Assembly: GCA_022605955.1 (NCBI GenBank)
Contig: JAKCOZ010000008.1
Span: 6,388,001-6,452,000, forward strand
Direction: 5' to 3'
DNA: 64,000 bases
Origin: Rallus limicola
Lineage: Eukaryota > Chordata > Aves > Gruiformes > Rallidae
Positions 12,641 to 25,944 of the stretch are shown one piece after another; the stretch's first letter is position 1; every line of letters starts with the position of its first letter. The notes beneath the pieces were generated by a model. That model searched no databases and was not told the origin of the DNA. It was given only the letters and a program-made list of their open reading frames with translations. Position numbers and translations under genes: made by a program.

Positions 12641-13097
12641 GGTTGGAACAGACCTTCAAGATCATTGAGTCCAACCATCTATCCAGCTCTACTAGGTCCA
12701 ACACTAGGCCATGTCACCAAGTACAATATCTACTCTTCTTTTAAACACCTCCAGGGATGGTGATTGAACCACCTCCTTGGGCATCCTGTTCCAATATCTA
12801 ACAACCCTTTCAGTAAATATTTTTTTCCTAACTTCCAACCTAAACTTTCCCTGATGCAATTTAAGACCATTTTCCCTTGTTCTGTAGCTAGCTACCAGGG
12901 AGAACAGACCAACCCCCACCTCTATACAACCTCCTTGCAGGTAGTGGTAGAAAACGATGAGGTCTTACCTCAGTTTCCTTTTCTCTAGACTAAACAATCC
13001 CAGCTCCCTGAGCTGCTCCTCATAAGATTTGTCTTCCAAACACTTCACTAGCCTTGTAGCCCTTCTCTGGGCAAGCTCAAGCATCTTGATGTCCTAA
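12641..13097 (-). mobile_element. CR1 LINE 3' fragment, antisense
   Basis: On the + strand it begins 'GGTTGGAACAGACCTTCAAG' and 'ATCATTGAGTCCAACC', the reverse complement of the CR1 3' UTR. It continues through the antisense of the ORF2 C-terminus. The minus-strand open frame 12704-12919 still reads [20 protein letters not shown] and FKRRVDIVL, the conserved tail of the CR1 ORF2 protein. The 5' end is cut off near 13097 and no terminal ATTCTATG repeat survives. It is a moderately old, immobile copy. Confidence 0.93.
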
Positions 13098-16000
13098 TGA
13101 ACTCCCATACCTCACTGTTCAGTTATACCATTAAGTTAAAATTCTGATACAGATGTTGGGATGTGATACAGAGAGGTGAAAGGTTTCCTAAACATTAGTA
13201 TTGCCACCAGTCTTTAAAGTAGCATTCCAGAAATCTTGAAATATTTCATCCTCAATGAATAACAAAATATTTTCAAGCCTAAATGTGTGTAAAGTGAGCA
13301 CTAAACAAAATTGGAGAAGGATAATAATAGGAATTTGGAAGATGTTTATTTCTGGGAAAAGTAGAAGTACAAGAAACTGAAAGAGAAGGAGGAGTAAAAG
13401 TAGAGGAAGAAAAATTAAAAAATAAATAAACTCCACAAAAGTGAAATTTTCCTCTAATCAGTTTTAACTGTGATGTATTATTTCACTTAAAACTATCCAA
13501 CTGAAACTATGAAAAAAGAGTACTATAAAGTATTTCACAGATGTTAAGGATATATTCTTACAGCTCTCTGCTAGATATATTACAGGTAACTTCCATCTGT
13601 CTGCTTTATGGCATATTTTGGAAAAACTACAAATAAGGCACTGCTTTAAATGTTATAGCAGTTAAAATCTATGAAAATAGCAAAGCCAACATTTTAGAGT
13701 AGATGAAAGAGTAGAGCAGAGATGGAAGGTCTAGCACATCAATAACTCCAAATCAGGCTGTAAGAAAGCAGGAGGGATAAAAGGGAGCTTATACTGAGGG
13801 GTCCTTGCTGAGGATTCACAACCTAAACCCAACCTAAAACATCTCTTAAACAGAATCATAACAGGCATTTCTGTTAACAGCAAAACACCCATAAAATGCT
13901 AAATTAAAAAAAAACAACGCAAAATATTGACACTGGAAGCCAAACTTTAGAATATATAGTTCATCAGAGATTTGTTTCCCATTTTAATCATCTGTATGGA
14001 AAGGTGGAAGATAATTCAGTTGTGTGTGAGTCAGGAGGAGGGTGTCCCTTATATTTATTTGTTGCAAAATTGTTTTTTTCTTTTGCTTTCACTCTTCCTG
14101 TCACAAGCTGTTCTCATCTTTTTTTTTTTTCCCCCATGCAAAACTATTTTTATTGAGACATTTGGAATGTGGATAAAAGAAGGAAAGCTTCAGCTGGAAA
14201 GCTGAAGGGCAAAAGGCTGTCAGAATGCTCTGTGTCCTTTTACCTCCATTTGGTTCCTACCCTTGGGATCTTTGGTGACAGTGAGACTAGCTAGCAGTCA
14301 TTGCTTGTCCCTGGGATCATCACATCATGAATCACTGTCAGGAGAAGAATTAAAACTCTTACTATGTGAGGTGTTTCAAAGAAAGCTAGAAAAGCAATGT
14401 TTAATATGCTTAGATCTAATTATACAGGCTCATTCTTTCATGTTGGAAGAAGTGAAATGATGTCAAATCCAGCAATATAGGAATGATGGATGACAGATTT
14501 GTGAATTAAGAAGGGAACATGGTGTACAGGTGTTTTAAAGGCATCTTTTTAGCTCAGAATTGTAGAGAAGTGTGAAATGCAACTCATTCAGGGATAACAA
14601 CAATTTATCTAGTCAAAATGATTTCATATAGATTTTAAGTCTTGATGTGGTTAGGTAGAACTGACAAAGACTAGGGACATAAGGAAATGACTTTCCCTTT
14701 TCCCTTCTGCCTTTCCTCTGTTGTGGAAGGGAGTAAGGTTATAGTTGGAGCACTCAGTGCAGCACTGTGCTGACTTGCCCCCAGTCTCCTAACTAGCTGA
14801 TCCTGTGCAGTGATGCAGAGGGAAACCAGCACTACTTCTGCATCCAGAGACTGTGCCTAATTAGCTAGCTTCTCCCTGTTTCAGACCTTATTTGTCCGGA
14901 GCTGCATTTCTTATAGATCAAGCACAGATAAACCATAGAGGCATAGTCATAAGGGGCAGCATTTAGTTGTCTTCCTGAATGAAGGAAGGCTCAGCAGCTC
15001 CTGACAAAGCAAGAAGCTTGAAAAGTTGCAGATATGCAGGCATGATAGCGGAACCAGCATCCTCCAGGTTTATGATAACAAGACACTCGAGGTTTTTTAA
15101 TTCCCAGTGTTTCTAATATGATATCTTTTCAACACTTGCTTTAAAACTCAAAAATATATTCTCCTGAGAATTGAACAAACCCTTGGGGTCAGAATCTTTA
15201 CAAACTTCTTTTTAATGAATAAATATAGCTAATCCCTGTAGTGAAGGTCCCAATAGACAGCTTCCCAAGGCCCTGAGTGGTGTATGTCTCACCTCCTACA
15301 GCAGTGACCAAAATTTTCTAAGCCTATCGCCAGCTGACTTTATCTCCTCAGTCACAGAGTCAGGCATTTGCTATAAATGATTATAGGGAAGATCCAATAC
15401 CTGTATTCTGTTTGTTAATCTTGATGGGCAACTGAAGTTATTGCAATAATTGTTTTTTCTTCACCTAAAAAACCCAAAACAGAACTCATAAGGAAATTTA
15501 AATCACTTAAAGCCATTTTCATCTCTCTGAAATTCTATTGGAAATAGATATATATTTCCCCCAAAAGATTTAATATAAATCTGACTTTAAAAAATGGATT
15601 ATGTTTTTATGATAAAGATATCAACATTGCTGTCAGGTTTGGCAATGAATACATTATTTCAGCTGGTCTAATTTTTATTTTCTTGTTTCTTAAGTGAAAC
15701 ATTTAAAAGTATGGAAGAGCTGTACACCTCTTTTTTAAGAAGTAATGCCATTATTCCAATAAGCAGAAAACTGTTTTGCTAAAACCAGTACCTGCAATCG
15801 AGAGCTTATAGCTTACCAGCATTGCTAGTACTCCCTATCTGAGGCATTTCTGGAGGCAAACAGAAGTTTTGCAGTTGAGTGCAGCCTGAATGCACAAGGT
15901 CATCTTCAGCAGTATTTCAGTTCTTTTAAATCCCAAATCCACAGGACTCTATACATGGAAATAGGATATAGGAGTAACTTGTGCTGGTGTTGCCTTGAGC

Positions 16001-17642
16001 TGCCAATAGTTTGCAGCTGATCTACTCAGGTGTTTGCATTAAGTGCATCATTACTTTTGTGGTGGCATAATCAGTAACTGAAGTTTCTTACTAAATGCAC
16101 GAAACGGCGAGCATCACACTCCCTGAGAATGAATTTGGAAACCTGCCTAGGTTATATATTGCTGAAGACTGAGGTGGCAGGGTAATAATTAATAAACAGC
16201 TCAAAAGCAGAGAAGTTTCACATCTAAAAATGTTTTCAGTGATGTGCCAAGAAAAGGGAATGTTACTCATAAATTAACGTAGTCTCAGCTTAAAGATGGT
16301 TAGCTCATAAAAGCTGGTTTGAGCACAGTAGAAATCTGTTCTGAATGCTTTGAAAATACAAAAGGATGTTTTAAGGGTGGGTTGTGGGGTCTTTTTCCTT
16401 TCCTCAAGATTGTAGATTTATCTTCTACCTTTTGATACTGTCACGCTCTTGCATCAAGCAAGTACACAGTTTAACTTCAAAACTATTTGGTTTATTCCCT
16501 TTGATTATTTTGGATAGCTTGATTCCAATTATATTATCAAGGAACCTGAGTTTAAATTGTATATCAGAACATAGCATCTTTTCAGTTTGTTGGAAGATTA
16601 GCTTTTGCACTATTTTTTCAATAACTCCTTAGCTACCTGAACGTATCAGTTTGTGAATTCTGGTTTTTGTACCTCAAAGTCCTGTTGAATTAATTGGTTT
16701 GGCAGTGGGATTAGGCTAAACAGAACAGGATGCTTAAGAAGTAAAATAAGGGAAGGCCTTCCTTTGAATTGTGAATAGATCTTGTTCTAGATAGCTGTTG
16801 TTTTATTTTCTTTCATCTTGTACCTTTGTGGTTCTGTTATTTTTTTCTATTCTTCTTTTTCTGTTCTTAACTATGTTTTTTATCTGTTTCTTCCTTTTCC
16901 TTTCATTCTGTGAACAGATGTCTTAAGATTCATTTAAAATTACTTCTTTCAGTACCCTTTAAAGCACATTCTTATCTTCCTCATATATTAGATGCATTAA
17001 ATTCTTTCTGACATCAACATTACACCTTGATTAAATTAGAGCCCTGAATTCAATTGGGTGTCATGTAGTCTTGGATAGATGTAAAGCAATATTAGTTTTA
17101 TAATGCTACCTTATGTTTCACTTTGCTCTTCACTGAGCATTTTCTTTCTTAGAAGAGAGGAGTTTTTCTTTAGTGTGAGCTGTCTTGCAAAATGTTTATG
17201 CATGTGGCATTAAAAGAAAAGAAATAGAGACATAGAATGGACCTATTCTTTTTCTTGTCTGCTATCTTTAAGCCTCACCTAGTGATGAATCTCCCTTATA
17301 ATCATTCCTGAAGTACACACCAACCAAAGTGTCTTCCTTCATTCTCTGTAAATGAATTGGTTACAGTTGTTATCCTTGAGCTGAGTGCTTGCAATCATGA
17401 TAAAAAACTCATCAGCTTCTTAATTGGTATTTAGTGTTGAAGCCAGATTCATCTGTTGCTGTTGTACTGATACCAGCAAATGAGACTAAGAATTATTTGA
17501 GCCATCCTTTTGTGAAAACTGCATAGGTGTCCTAAACCAGGTTGGACTTATGAGTGGGAAGTTCTTAAAATAACTGTTAAGAACACTTAGAAAAAATTAT
17601 CCTTCTTATTGAAAACTCAATTTTATTGTTGCTTCCTTTTAG

Positions 17643-17717
17643 GTAACATTCAAAGCATCAAGATACTCTGTTTCACCAGACTTGAGATTTGTTCTTCTTG
17701 CATATGATGTTAAACAG
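17643..17717 (+). CDS. DPP10: DPP10 coding exon B
   Basis: A 75-bp exon of exactly 25 codons, phase 0 at both ends, between TTTTAG and GTAAGC. It encodes VTFKASRYSVSPDLR then FVLLAYDVKQ. From memory the human DPP10 equivalent reads VTFKASRHSVSPDLK then YVLLAYDVKQ. The DPP6 paralogue instead has YEISPDREYALFSYNVEP, so DPP10 is the better call. It continues the first blades of the extracellular beta-propeller directly after exon A. Because it is symmetric and a multiple of three, skipping it would delete 25 residues without shifting the frame. No active-site residue is expected here; the catalytic-like serine region lies in much later exons outside the window. Confidence 0.94.
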
Positions 17718-20700
17718 GTAAGCCAACTATTCATGATCAAAGCTTTGTAACCCTTGTTGTTTTCTGTATTGCATCTGCAATTCCACGTAATATAAAATGA
17801 TTCATACACTTGATTTCTCTTCCCAAGCCTTATGATGGTGAAGTTTCTATGTAAGTGTGTACAGCAATAATGAAGGCTCTCAAGGTGAGGTAGACTGCCA
17901 TGCCTCCCTGAAGTATCATGCTGGTTTTTGTAGTAGAGCTTTCAGAACCCTGAACCTGTTCTGTTACTAGCTGATTATGTGAAAGCCTATCCTTTGGTGT
18001 GTTTAAATCATCTGTTTAAAACATCTGTACATGTGACTTACGGACTATGCTAAAAAAAAAATAAATCTAGGCTGATTCATGTCATGGAAGTTTTGTTGGC
18101 TTCAGTAGCCTGAAACTTGACAGTCTGAAAGTCGCTTGGACTATTTAATTCAGTGTGGTCTTTTTATCATAGTACGTAGAGATTTTTATAGGGTATTTTC
18201 TTGTCAAACTGAATTTCAATCGATACCATATAAGGTTTTCTAAAATAAATGTTTCAACACAAACAAAAATGGTTTTAATGAATTTTCTCCATACAGATTG
18301 GTGTTTGTATAAAAACTGTGATTAAAATATGAACTGTTCTTCATTACAGAGTAGTTCTGGATCAATAGTATTAGTGGCTATTTTTTTTTTGTTTTCTTAT
18401 TTTGAAACAGTGACATTTACAAAACCCTGGTAATACCTGTGACCTTAATGTCAGAGGTCAATGTTCAGAAACGAGAAAAGATTACTACTACAGTGTTGTA
18501 GGTATTGGTTTGTGTTGGTAATTGATAATACAGTTGCTGCGTGTTATGGACTGAAGTTCTTAGAACAACAATATATGCATTTACAGATCAGTATACAAAC
18601 CTTTCTGGCCTCCTGTTAACATTGCTGTACTGATCTGTGTACCTCCCATTTTAATAATTTGATCTGCAGATGGGAGAAAGTGCTGAAAGCTGGCTTGAGA
18701 CAGTTCAAATTCTAGTAGATTCTGGGTCAAGGGCTCTTTACAATATGCATATATCAAAAAACTGGGAGAGAGCTGCTGCTGTTCTGTTCTCTGTTTTTAT
18801 TGTGAAGAGTTCCAGTTTGATTCTTGTCTGAAAAATCCTTGCTGTGTCCTATCTTGATTACTTCTGAATCTGTGAAAGAGTTTAGTAATCATTCATCTGA
18901 CTTGTATCCTCATTTGATCTTTTGAAATTTTAATTTTAGATGTTTGGAATACTCTCAGTAATAGCATAAATCTGATACAGACAAACAAGGGAAACTTGAA
19001 AGTATCCATCACACCTCATTAGGTCTAAATGTAGTAAGATCAGGGGAGAATCCCTGCCCCACAGTAAAGATGGTCCATTGACATGCAAATTGCTCCCAGC
19101 ACATACTAAATATATTGCTTTGCAGTAGAACTCTCTGTATTTCATTCAGGTTTTGTGCAAAATGAAGCTTTCCCTTCCTTTTATAGTCTGGTTTCTGGTG
19201 GCTACTTAGAGGGATGAGATTTCCAGCTTTTACATTTTGTGTTTAGCTGTTCCCTTTGCTCAAGTTTATTGACAAGATGCAATTAAAATGAGACATGAAC
19301 AGGGTTTGGCAAGCAATTTGTGGTGGTATTCCTGAATGGCTCTGGATGAGGCTTGTGATGCTTACTCTTGAGTGCTCCAGCTGGGCTCCTGCCTTTCAAA
19401 CCTGAATCATACTGTGGTGGTTGTGTCTTCTTGAAGTGGTGGTGCTGCTGGAATTTGATAATAGCTGGATGTTGTCAGTCAGATGTAAATAACAATAATG
19501 CCAGTGAAGGCTTTACCTCTTGAGAAGAATTTGCTGCTTAGGGTGGAAGGGAAAAATAACCAAAAAGAGTGTAAGCCAATTCTTTCAGAAGTTACAAAAT
19601 AATGGTTTTGTGAATATGTGGTAAAAATCCTTTTTTTCCTCTGAAGTTACGCTGGTGAAGCCTTTCTGTTTTCTCAGAATCTGTTGGAGGTAAGGTAGGC
19701 AATGCCTTAGAAACCCTATTTCTGCATAACTAATGCCTCTGGATAACATGAGGAGTTCATTCTTCTTGGACCTTCTCATTTTTTATTTCTTACTGTGTCT
19801 GGATGAGAGGAAAACCACCTTCTTCCTCCAGCTGTTTACTTTAAGTTATTAAATTTGTTGCCTATAAAATTAAATGTCATAACTTAATTTAGGATTTTCA
19901 AATTAGTTTAGGTAGAATCAGTACAGATTCTTTCTTCTTAACTCCTGTGAGTGTATGAGTGTAACTTTTTACAAAACCAAGAATTTGTTTACTGTCATGT
20001 GTGTTATAACACAAGACTGAGTTTTTAGTAATACCCTAAATAAGCAACTGCAAATAACTTGTAAGCATTAGGTGATCTCATAATCTGCTGTAAATTACCA
20101 CAAACCCCTGGACTTTACTACCTGTGTTTGCCCTTTATTTTTCCCCCTTTGTTAAGATTTAGGCATATGATTGCAGTGTAATGTATTTAATGAGATTTCT
20201 GCTTTTGTGGACTGTCAAGGCTTTGGGTTTGTAACATTATAATGGTTGTTTACATACATTAATCTGTGTTCTTTGCAACCTACAGTAATACAGCTGGAAC
20301 AGATTTATTAATAAACAATTTTATAAATATGCTAGTGTGCCTCAGCTGAACAGATTGGAGAAAAATAGAGACAAATGTTTCTTCAAGACATTTTGTCATG
20401 AAATTGTAATTAGAAACAAGGTTATTTTGGTGTTTGGATTAAAAATAAATTTTGAGTTAAATTAAATAGTTGAATATTTATTTTACTGTTGTCAGCACTT
20501 TCTTTAATCTATTTTATGCTTGGAATGGCAAACTTTAATTAAATTTGCAGTTGTTTCAGCACAATTAAGAATGTCCTCTATGCATAACGGGACATAAATC
20601 TGCATGAAAATAAGCCATCTTTGAATACAAAAGTAATAATTGAATGAATCATTTAAATCATGCTTAATAGAAGGAACAAAACCATTTCATGTGGCATAGC

Positions 20701-23700
20701 AGATGTTTTGGTGTAGCTCTGTGAGCTTCATATGGAAGAAAATTCCTTTGCTAAGGAATTCAGAGTGGTGTGTATTGATTTCTGGACATCAGATTTCCTC
20801 CATCTATGTCGAAGTGGGTCACAGAACACAAGCCAGTATTACTGGCATAAGCCCAGTGGCTGCCTGGCTGCTGCTTTTGTAACAGAAAGCTGTGGCAATT
20901 TTAGAGGTACTTTCTGTGTGCTCTTTGCTGTAGTACTCCATAGTTCTCCACACTTCTGAAACGCTTTCATCAATTCTCCCAAGTTTTTTTGACTTTGCCA
21001 AAACTTGCGTGGGTCGGCTGTGTGTAGTTCAGGCTTCTTTCTGTCACTCACCGTAATTTGGTCGGCATCACTGAAAAACTCTCATTTTGCAAAGCAACAG
21101 ATCAGTAAGTAGGAACTAATTTGAGAAATGAACACTTACATTCTTGCTGAATGTCCTGCCATCCTGATTCTTCTGGGACAGTGTGAACGCAGCAGCAGGG
21201 AAACCATTGTATGTATTGTATGCATAGAGGGGACAGTTTTGCAGTGCTCTATCTTTTTGATTTTGATTTTCCTTTGAAGATTGTAAAGGTATGAGCAAAG
21301 AATGTGATGCTCTGAGAGGCAGAGCATCTAAGCCAGTTGAGATTTTCAGAGGAAAGGTTATTTTGCTATTGCTTTTAATAAGGGCTGTGTTAAAATAACA
21401 TTTAAAATTTTTCTCACTCTGCTGGTCATGTTATTCAGAACTACCAAAAACCTGGTTTATGGTTTTGATTAGCAAATGGAAACCAGACACCCTGTTATTG
21501 CATTAATGGTAAGGGATGGAGCCATAAACTTGCAATTTGCAATTCTTTTTACCATGGGGGGACATCAACAGAAGACTGTACCTTGCAAGTTGTCCCTGGA
21601 GTCCACATGAAATGAAAATAAGCTTTACTCTGGATACTAATGTTGGGGTTTTTTTTCTCCAAGATATCATAGGCATATTGTCCCCATGGTCATGATAGAA
21701 TATAATATGTCACAGAAGAGCAAGTGAAGAAGTAAATGAGATTAGTCCTTTTTCTTTGTAACTCCCCCATTTTTTTTCCTCATTTGATTTAATAATCCCT
21801 TTCCTTGTGATCTTGTGTTTTTTCCTACAAACCATCCTTTCCTTCTCTCTCCTTTCAAATCCCTTTTGAAAACTGACTTTCAGGAATTTTTTCTACTTTA
21901 TTCTCTTTACTATTACTAATGCATCCTTTTCTGCTATCAATGCAAAATGAATTATGTGCGGGTTTTCTTAGCTCTTGGTTCAGAAATGTGTTTAAAAAAA
22001 CAGATTAAAGTTCATTTCTTAGTTTAGAAGCATAAGCATTTGTATGCTTTCTGAAAAAAGAAATGTTTTCCTGAATTAGGGCTTCCATCTGTAATCTTTT
22101 TTTAGCTAAAGCATTTTAATAAAACAATGTATGTAGCTTAAAGCACTGTGAAAATAGCTTTTAGTAATTCTTATGGTAAGATCAGGACGAAGAATAATCT
22201 GATCCCTTTCAGGAAGGTGTATGAGAAACATTGATTTAGATGTAAATATCGCTCATTCGGTAAGAATAGAAAATACTGCAAAAGTGCTTAATACTTCTAG
22301 TTTAACGTACTGAAGCTTTACTTCAATATGTTATCCTTAAAAGATATATAAAGACAATACATTGTCTTTAACAAGATTCCAGATGGGTGTCTGAAGCAGA
22401 GAAGGCCCAAGAGAAAGAAATTACTTATCTGCTGAGTGCTGATGCCTGTCATTGCCTCTATAATATCTATTTTTAGAGGATAATGATAGGCCGCACTGAC
22501 CACAGGCTACAGTGAATGGAGGGGGAATGGCAACAAGTGACATGCTCATCAAGCTCTTGGAGATTGCCTCTGATACTGGCTGACTTGAGTACAGTGAAAA
22601 GACCTCCAGGAGATGGTCTGCAGATTAGAAGTATCCTTGAGGGGAAAAATTCAATGAAATCTTAAATTATGATTATCTGTTCTGCATTAGATTATCTTTC
22701 TACCAATTAGGTGGAAACTAAATATTCAATTGTCAGTAATCATCTTGGTCAGGGAAATTAATTATTGAGTGTTTTTTTCTGAAAAAAGAAGAGGATAAAG
22801 AAGTTACTGATTACCTTGTGTTACATTTTATTATGTCTTATTTTTAATCAAGACTGTTTGGTGTTAATATACGGAGGTGTCTTCAACAAGAAAATCTGAC
22901 TTTGAAGAGCATTATCTGGAGTGCCAGGTAATGGTTGGAAGCATACACAACAGAGATGAATTGAAATCTGTCTTCTAGCACATGGAAACACTGTTTTCTC
23001 AACAAAATTACTGCATACAAAAGAATAACAGAAGACTTATTAAACCAGCAGTGATCTGGAGAACAGTATTTTTGTAGTGCTGTCTATGAAGTAAAGATCT
23101 GATAAGATTCACACTATCAAGTTTTTCATCGAGAAATGCATGTTTCTTTAGATAAGTGTGTTTTTGAAGTACATTTTCCTAGGTCCTCCTTTCCATCATT
23201 TTGAGATGAGTCCAGAAGCAAACCTTGTATGTGCACACTTATGAACTTAAAAGATCATAAATAAAAAGTCTGATCCAGACTTGACTCTGAAATTCATCTT
23301 TATCTCTTATCAAGAACATGAAAGTCCAATTTTTATCAGCTTTAAGGGCAGTGAGGGGAAAAAAAAAAGAGGTTTAAGCAAGACCGACCCCTAAAATTTG
23401 AAGTTATTTCTTGTGAATATTTTTGTGATTTCTTTTGTTCCTTTCTTACAGAGGAAGATTAGGTGGCAAGATCAGATGTTTAAAAGGGCAGATATTGAGC
23501 AATTTATGTAAGTGGGCTGCTCAAAGTTTGTCCTTTTAAAGGCTGTTGTTTTACTTTGAGTTGAAGTTTTATCTGGATAGGTTAGAATTTGTAAATATAA
23601 TAGGCTGTAGGTGATCTTGGCCCATTAATCATCTATTACATATATTTGATTTATTTTATGTAGTTCCACAGATATGTGAGGTGTTTTAAAGATAGGAAAA

Positions 23701-25202
23701 GACAAGGTCTTTGCCTGAGGAGATCATGTGCTCTATAGTTAAGTCTGGCAAAGTGAATTTGGTGCCACTATGTGCTATCCTTAATTATCCCTCAGGAATG
23801 AAGTATTCATACTCATACATAGTGTCCCACTTCTACCCAGTGTTTTGTCTAAATTATGTTGCAAAACATAACAACCACCATGGTAGGTGGGAAAACAACA
23901 AAGAGTATATTTTACACTGAGGCTCATGGGCAGTGATGTTTGTATTGTGTTTATCTGATAAATAACTTGCCACTTACTAGGAGTAATAGAGTTACACCTG
24001 GAGTATCTGTGCACCTTTTACATTATTTGTTTTTATATGTGCATAATTATGTTTACATTATGGGTGTATTTTTGATGGGATGATGGAGCTGCTCTCTGCC
24101 AGTGCGTTGCTATGAGCACCTGCAGAACAGGGACAAACTTTCACAATTTCTTCCTTTTAAAATACTTGGAATTAAAAGGCAGGGAAAACAGGTTGCTACT
24201 TGGATGCTTCCACTGTTTATTGTTAATCTAATATGAAAGCTAACGTTACATACACCTCCATATCCATTCACTTACCTATTTTTCAGGGTTTTTTTTCTAT
24301 AAGGTCTTCTAGAAAATGCTTGTTTTCATCACCTGACATGTTGGTTCATATATGCAAGTTCAGCCTTGTGTTAACAGTTAAAAAATACATCACCCTCTAC
24401 TTTTGTCTCATGTGTTTTCCTATGAAAATGTTGCTATTTTCCAAATACCTTCCTAGGTCTCTGTTCCAAGACTGCTGTACAACCTCTAGTTCTATAAGTA
24501 AAGATAAATAAATGTAATTTAGATACAAGGTGTCTCCATTTCTTTCATTGACAATCACCAGAGTTGAAAAATCAGAATTTGTTGCTTCAACAACTTCTTC
24601 TCAGTAGTGAAAGATGGTAGTGGAAAAAGAACATTGTGCTTTGCTGTTGTTCAGTAAAATCTAGGGTATTTAGCTTTTCAAAGTGTTTATTGATGGAAAA
24701 GGTATTTATTTTCAATGAGATTGTCATTCCTGTCAACTATGAATACTGTTATTTCAAGCAGACTTGGGTAGTGTCCAGCTGAGCTTCCAAGATCCAGCAG
24801 TTTGGAAACTCAGACTTAACATAACTGTAATTTTCATGTGGTTGCGTTCCTACAGCACATAACAATCCACAGGCACTGGAATCCCTGTGTGCTAATGCTA
24901 TATAAATAGGCACCATTACACTATTTAAGTCAGCAGCTCCCTTAATCTATAAATAATTTATTTTATACAGCAGAAGTTCTGGCTTCTGCTGTGAAACTGC
25001 CAGCTCTGTTGCATCCTGCCTCTTTCACTTCTGTCTGTTGATACCATGCTGAAATGTCCCAGAAAGGGCCATTGTAAGTGAAGGGTTTGGCCACCACAGC
25101 CAAAAAACAAAACAAAAGCACTGTTTCAAAGTGAAGAACATTTTTAAGAAAAAATGTTCTACGTACTAATGATTTTACCAGAAATAGTATACAAGTGAAA
25201 AC

Positions 25203-25205
<3 letters not shown>

Positions 25206-25253
<48 letters not shown>

Positions 25254-25257
25254 ATTG
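25206..25257. repeat. 52-nt T homopolymer
   Basis: An uninterrupted run of 52 T, by far the longest homopolymer in the window. It could be a poly-A tail of a minus-strand retrocopy, a slippage expansion, or an assembly artefact. The adjoining sequence to the right, read antisense, shows no recognisable SINE or mRNA body. The exact length is uncertain, as for any long homopolymer. Confidence 0.9.
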
Positions 25258-25261
25258 TAAT

Positions 25262-25362
25262 GTATGCCTGGATTTTTGTGGGTTTTGGTTTTGGTTGAGG
25301 TTTTTTTGGTCGATTTTTTTGTTGAGAGTTTGGGTAGGGGTTTTTTGGGGTTTTAGTTTAGT
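25262..25362. repeat. T/G-rich low-complexity tract beside the poly-T
   Basis: About 100 nt made nearly entirely of T and G, with repeated GGTTTTGG-like units and runs GGG (25332), GGGG (25337) and GGGG (25347) separated by T runs. The complementary strand is C/A-rich. It gives a long but compositionally biased minus-strand open frame that is not a gene. It could adopt G-quadruplex-like structure, but lacks four closely spaced G3 runs. Confidence 0.75.
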
Positions 25363-25944
25363 TTCTTTCTTTGTTCTTAGAAGGTGATGTACTAGTGATA
25401 TTTGTACCCAGTATCTGTGAGAATAGGTCTTCTTCTGCAAGCAGTGCATATGGAAAAAAAATTTGTGGAAAGCCTGAATAATAACAGGGCAAGGACTGTT
25501 AGGAGTCTTAATTGGGAACTGTATTAGTAGCTGTTCGATGCTGGAAAAGCTGAACAGAGCCTTAATTTGGGTTAAGATCTGCCAGGGTTCACTACAAGCA
25601 ATTAGGGTCAACTGATACACCCCTGTGTTTTTAAAAATGCTTTGTTCTGTGCTTCCAAGCAATAATAATTCCCTTCCTTGCTACCAAGAAAAAATATGGA
25701 CTAAAAGAATATTTTACACATCTCTCAGTTTTGACAGGTTTTACACTGAGCATGAATCACTGTTAGTTCAACTGCTACACTTATTGATTTCCCAAATACA
25801 AGAGCTGGCTCACATCTTCAAATACAGCGAGTAAATGACTTCTGAGGAGCAAAATCACTTCATGGATCTGACTGACCCACTGTGTTAAAACATTTTACTG
25901 GAAATGCCATGTATGTTTTTATGATGTAGATGGCACCATGTTAC

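Larger units (their letters stand above)
6706..17642 (+). other. DPP10: Complete DPP10 intron between exons A and B
   Basis: A 10,937-bp phase-0 intron running from GTAAGT to a TTGTTGCTTCCTTTTAG acceptor. It contains two CR1 fragments (about 9.40-9.61 kb, + strand, and 12.64-13.10 kb, - strand), a GT-rich stretch ending in a 15-G run (11.5 kb) and a purine-rich stretch near 13.37-13.43 kb. The sequence around 10.04-10.39 kb is TAAT-rich, without obvious repeat character. I see no further exon or RNA gene. Confidence 0.85.

Noticed and set aside
14188..14207. Small hairpin CTTCAGCT-GGAA-AGCTGAAG resembling a terminator or structured RNA
   Set aside because: An 8-bp stem with a tetraloop in a vertebrate intron is expected by chance, with no associated feature.
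23770..23860. CCCTCAG followed by an open frame with KYSYSYIVSHFYPV, superficially like the next DPP10 exon (IFHYSYTASYV)
   Set aside because: Only the SYS-Y pattern agrees. The expected IFHYSYTASYVIYNI residues, frame and a following donor are absent.
25206..25257. Processed pseudogene with poly-A tail on the minus strand
   Set aside because: No mRNA-like body or well-placed polyadenylation signal was recognised in the adjoining sequence; kept only as a homopolymer.
25246..25662. 138-codon minus-strand open frame
   Set aside because: Its start-distal half is the C/A-rich complement of the T/G tract (Lys/Asn/Pro/Thr low complexity). No family resemblance.
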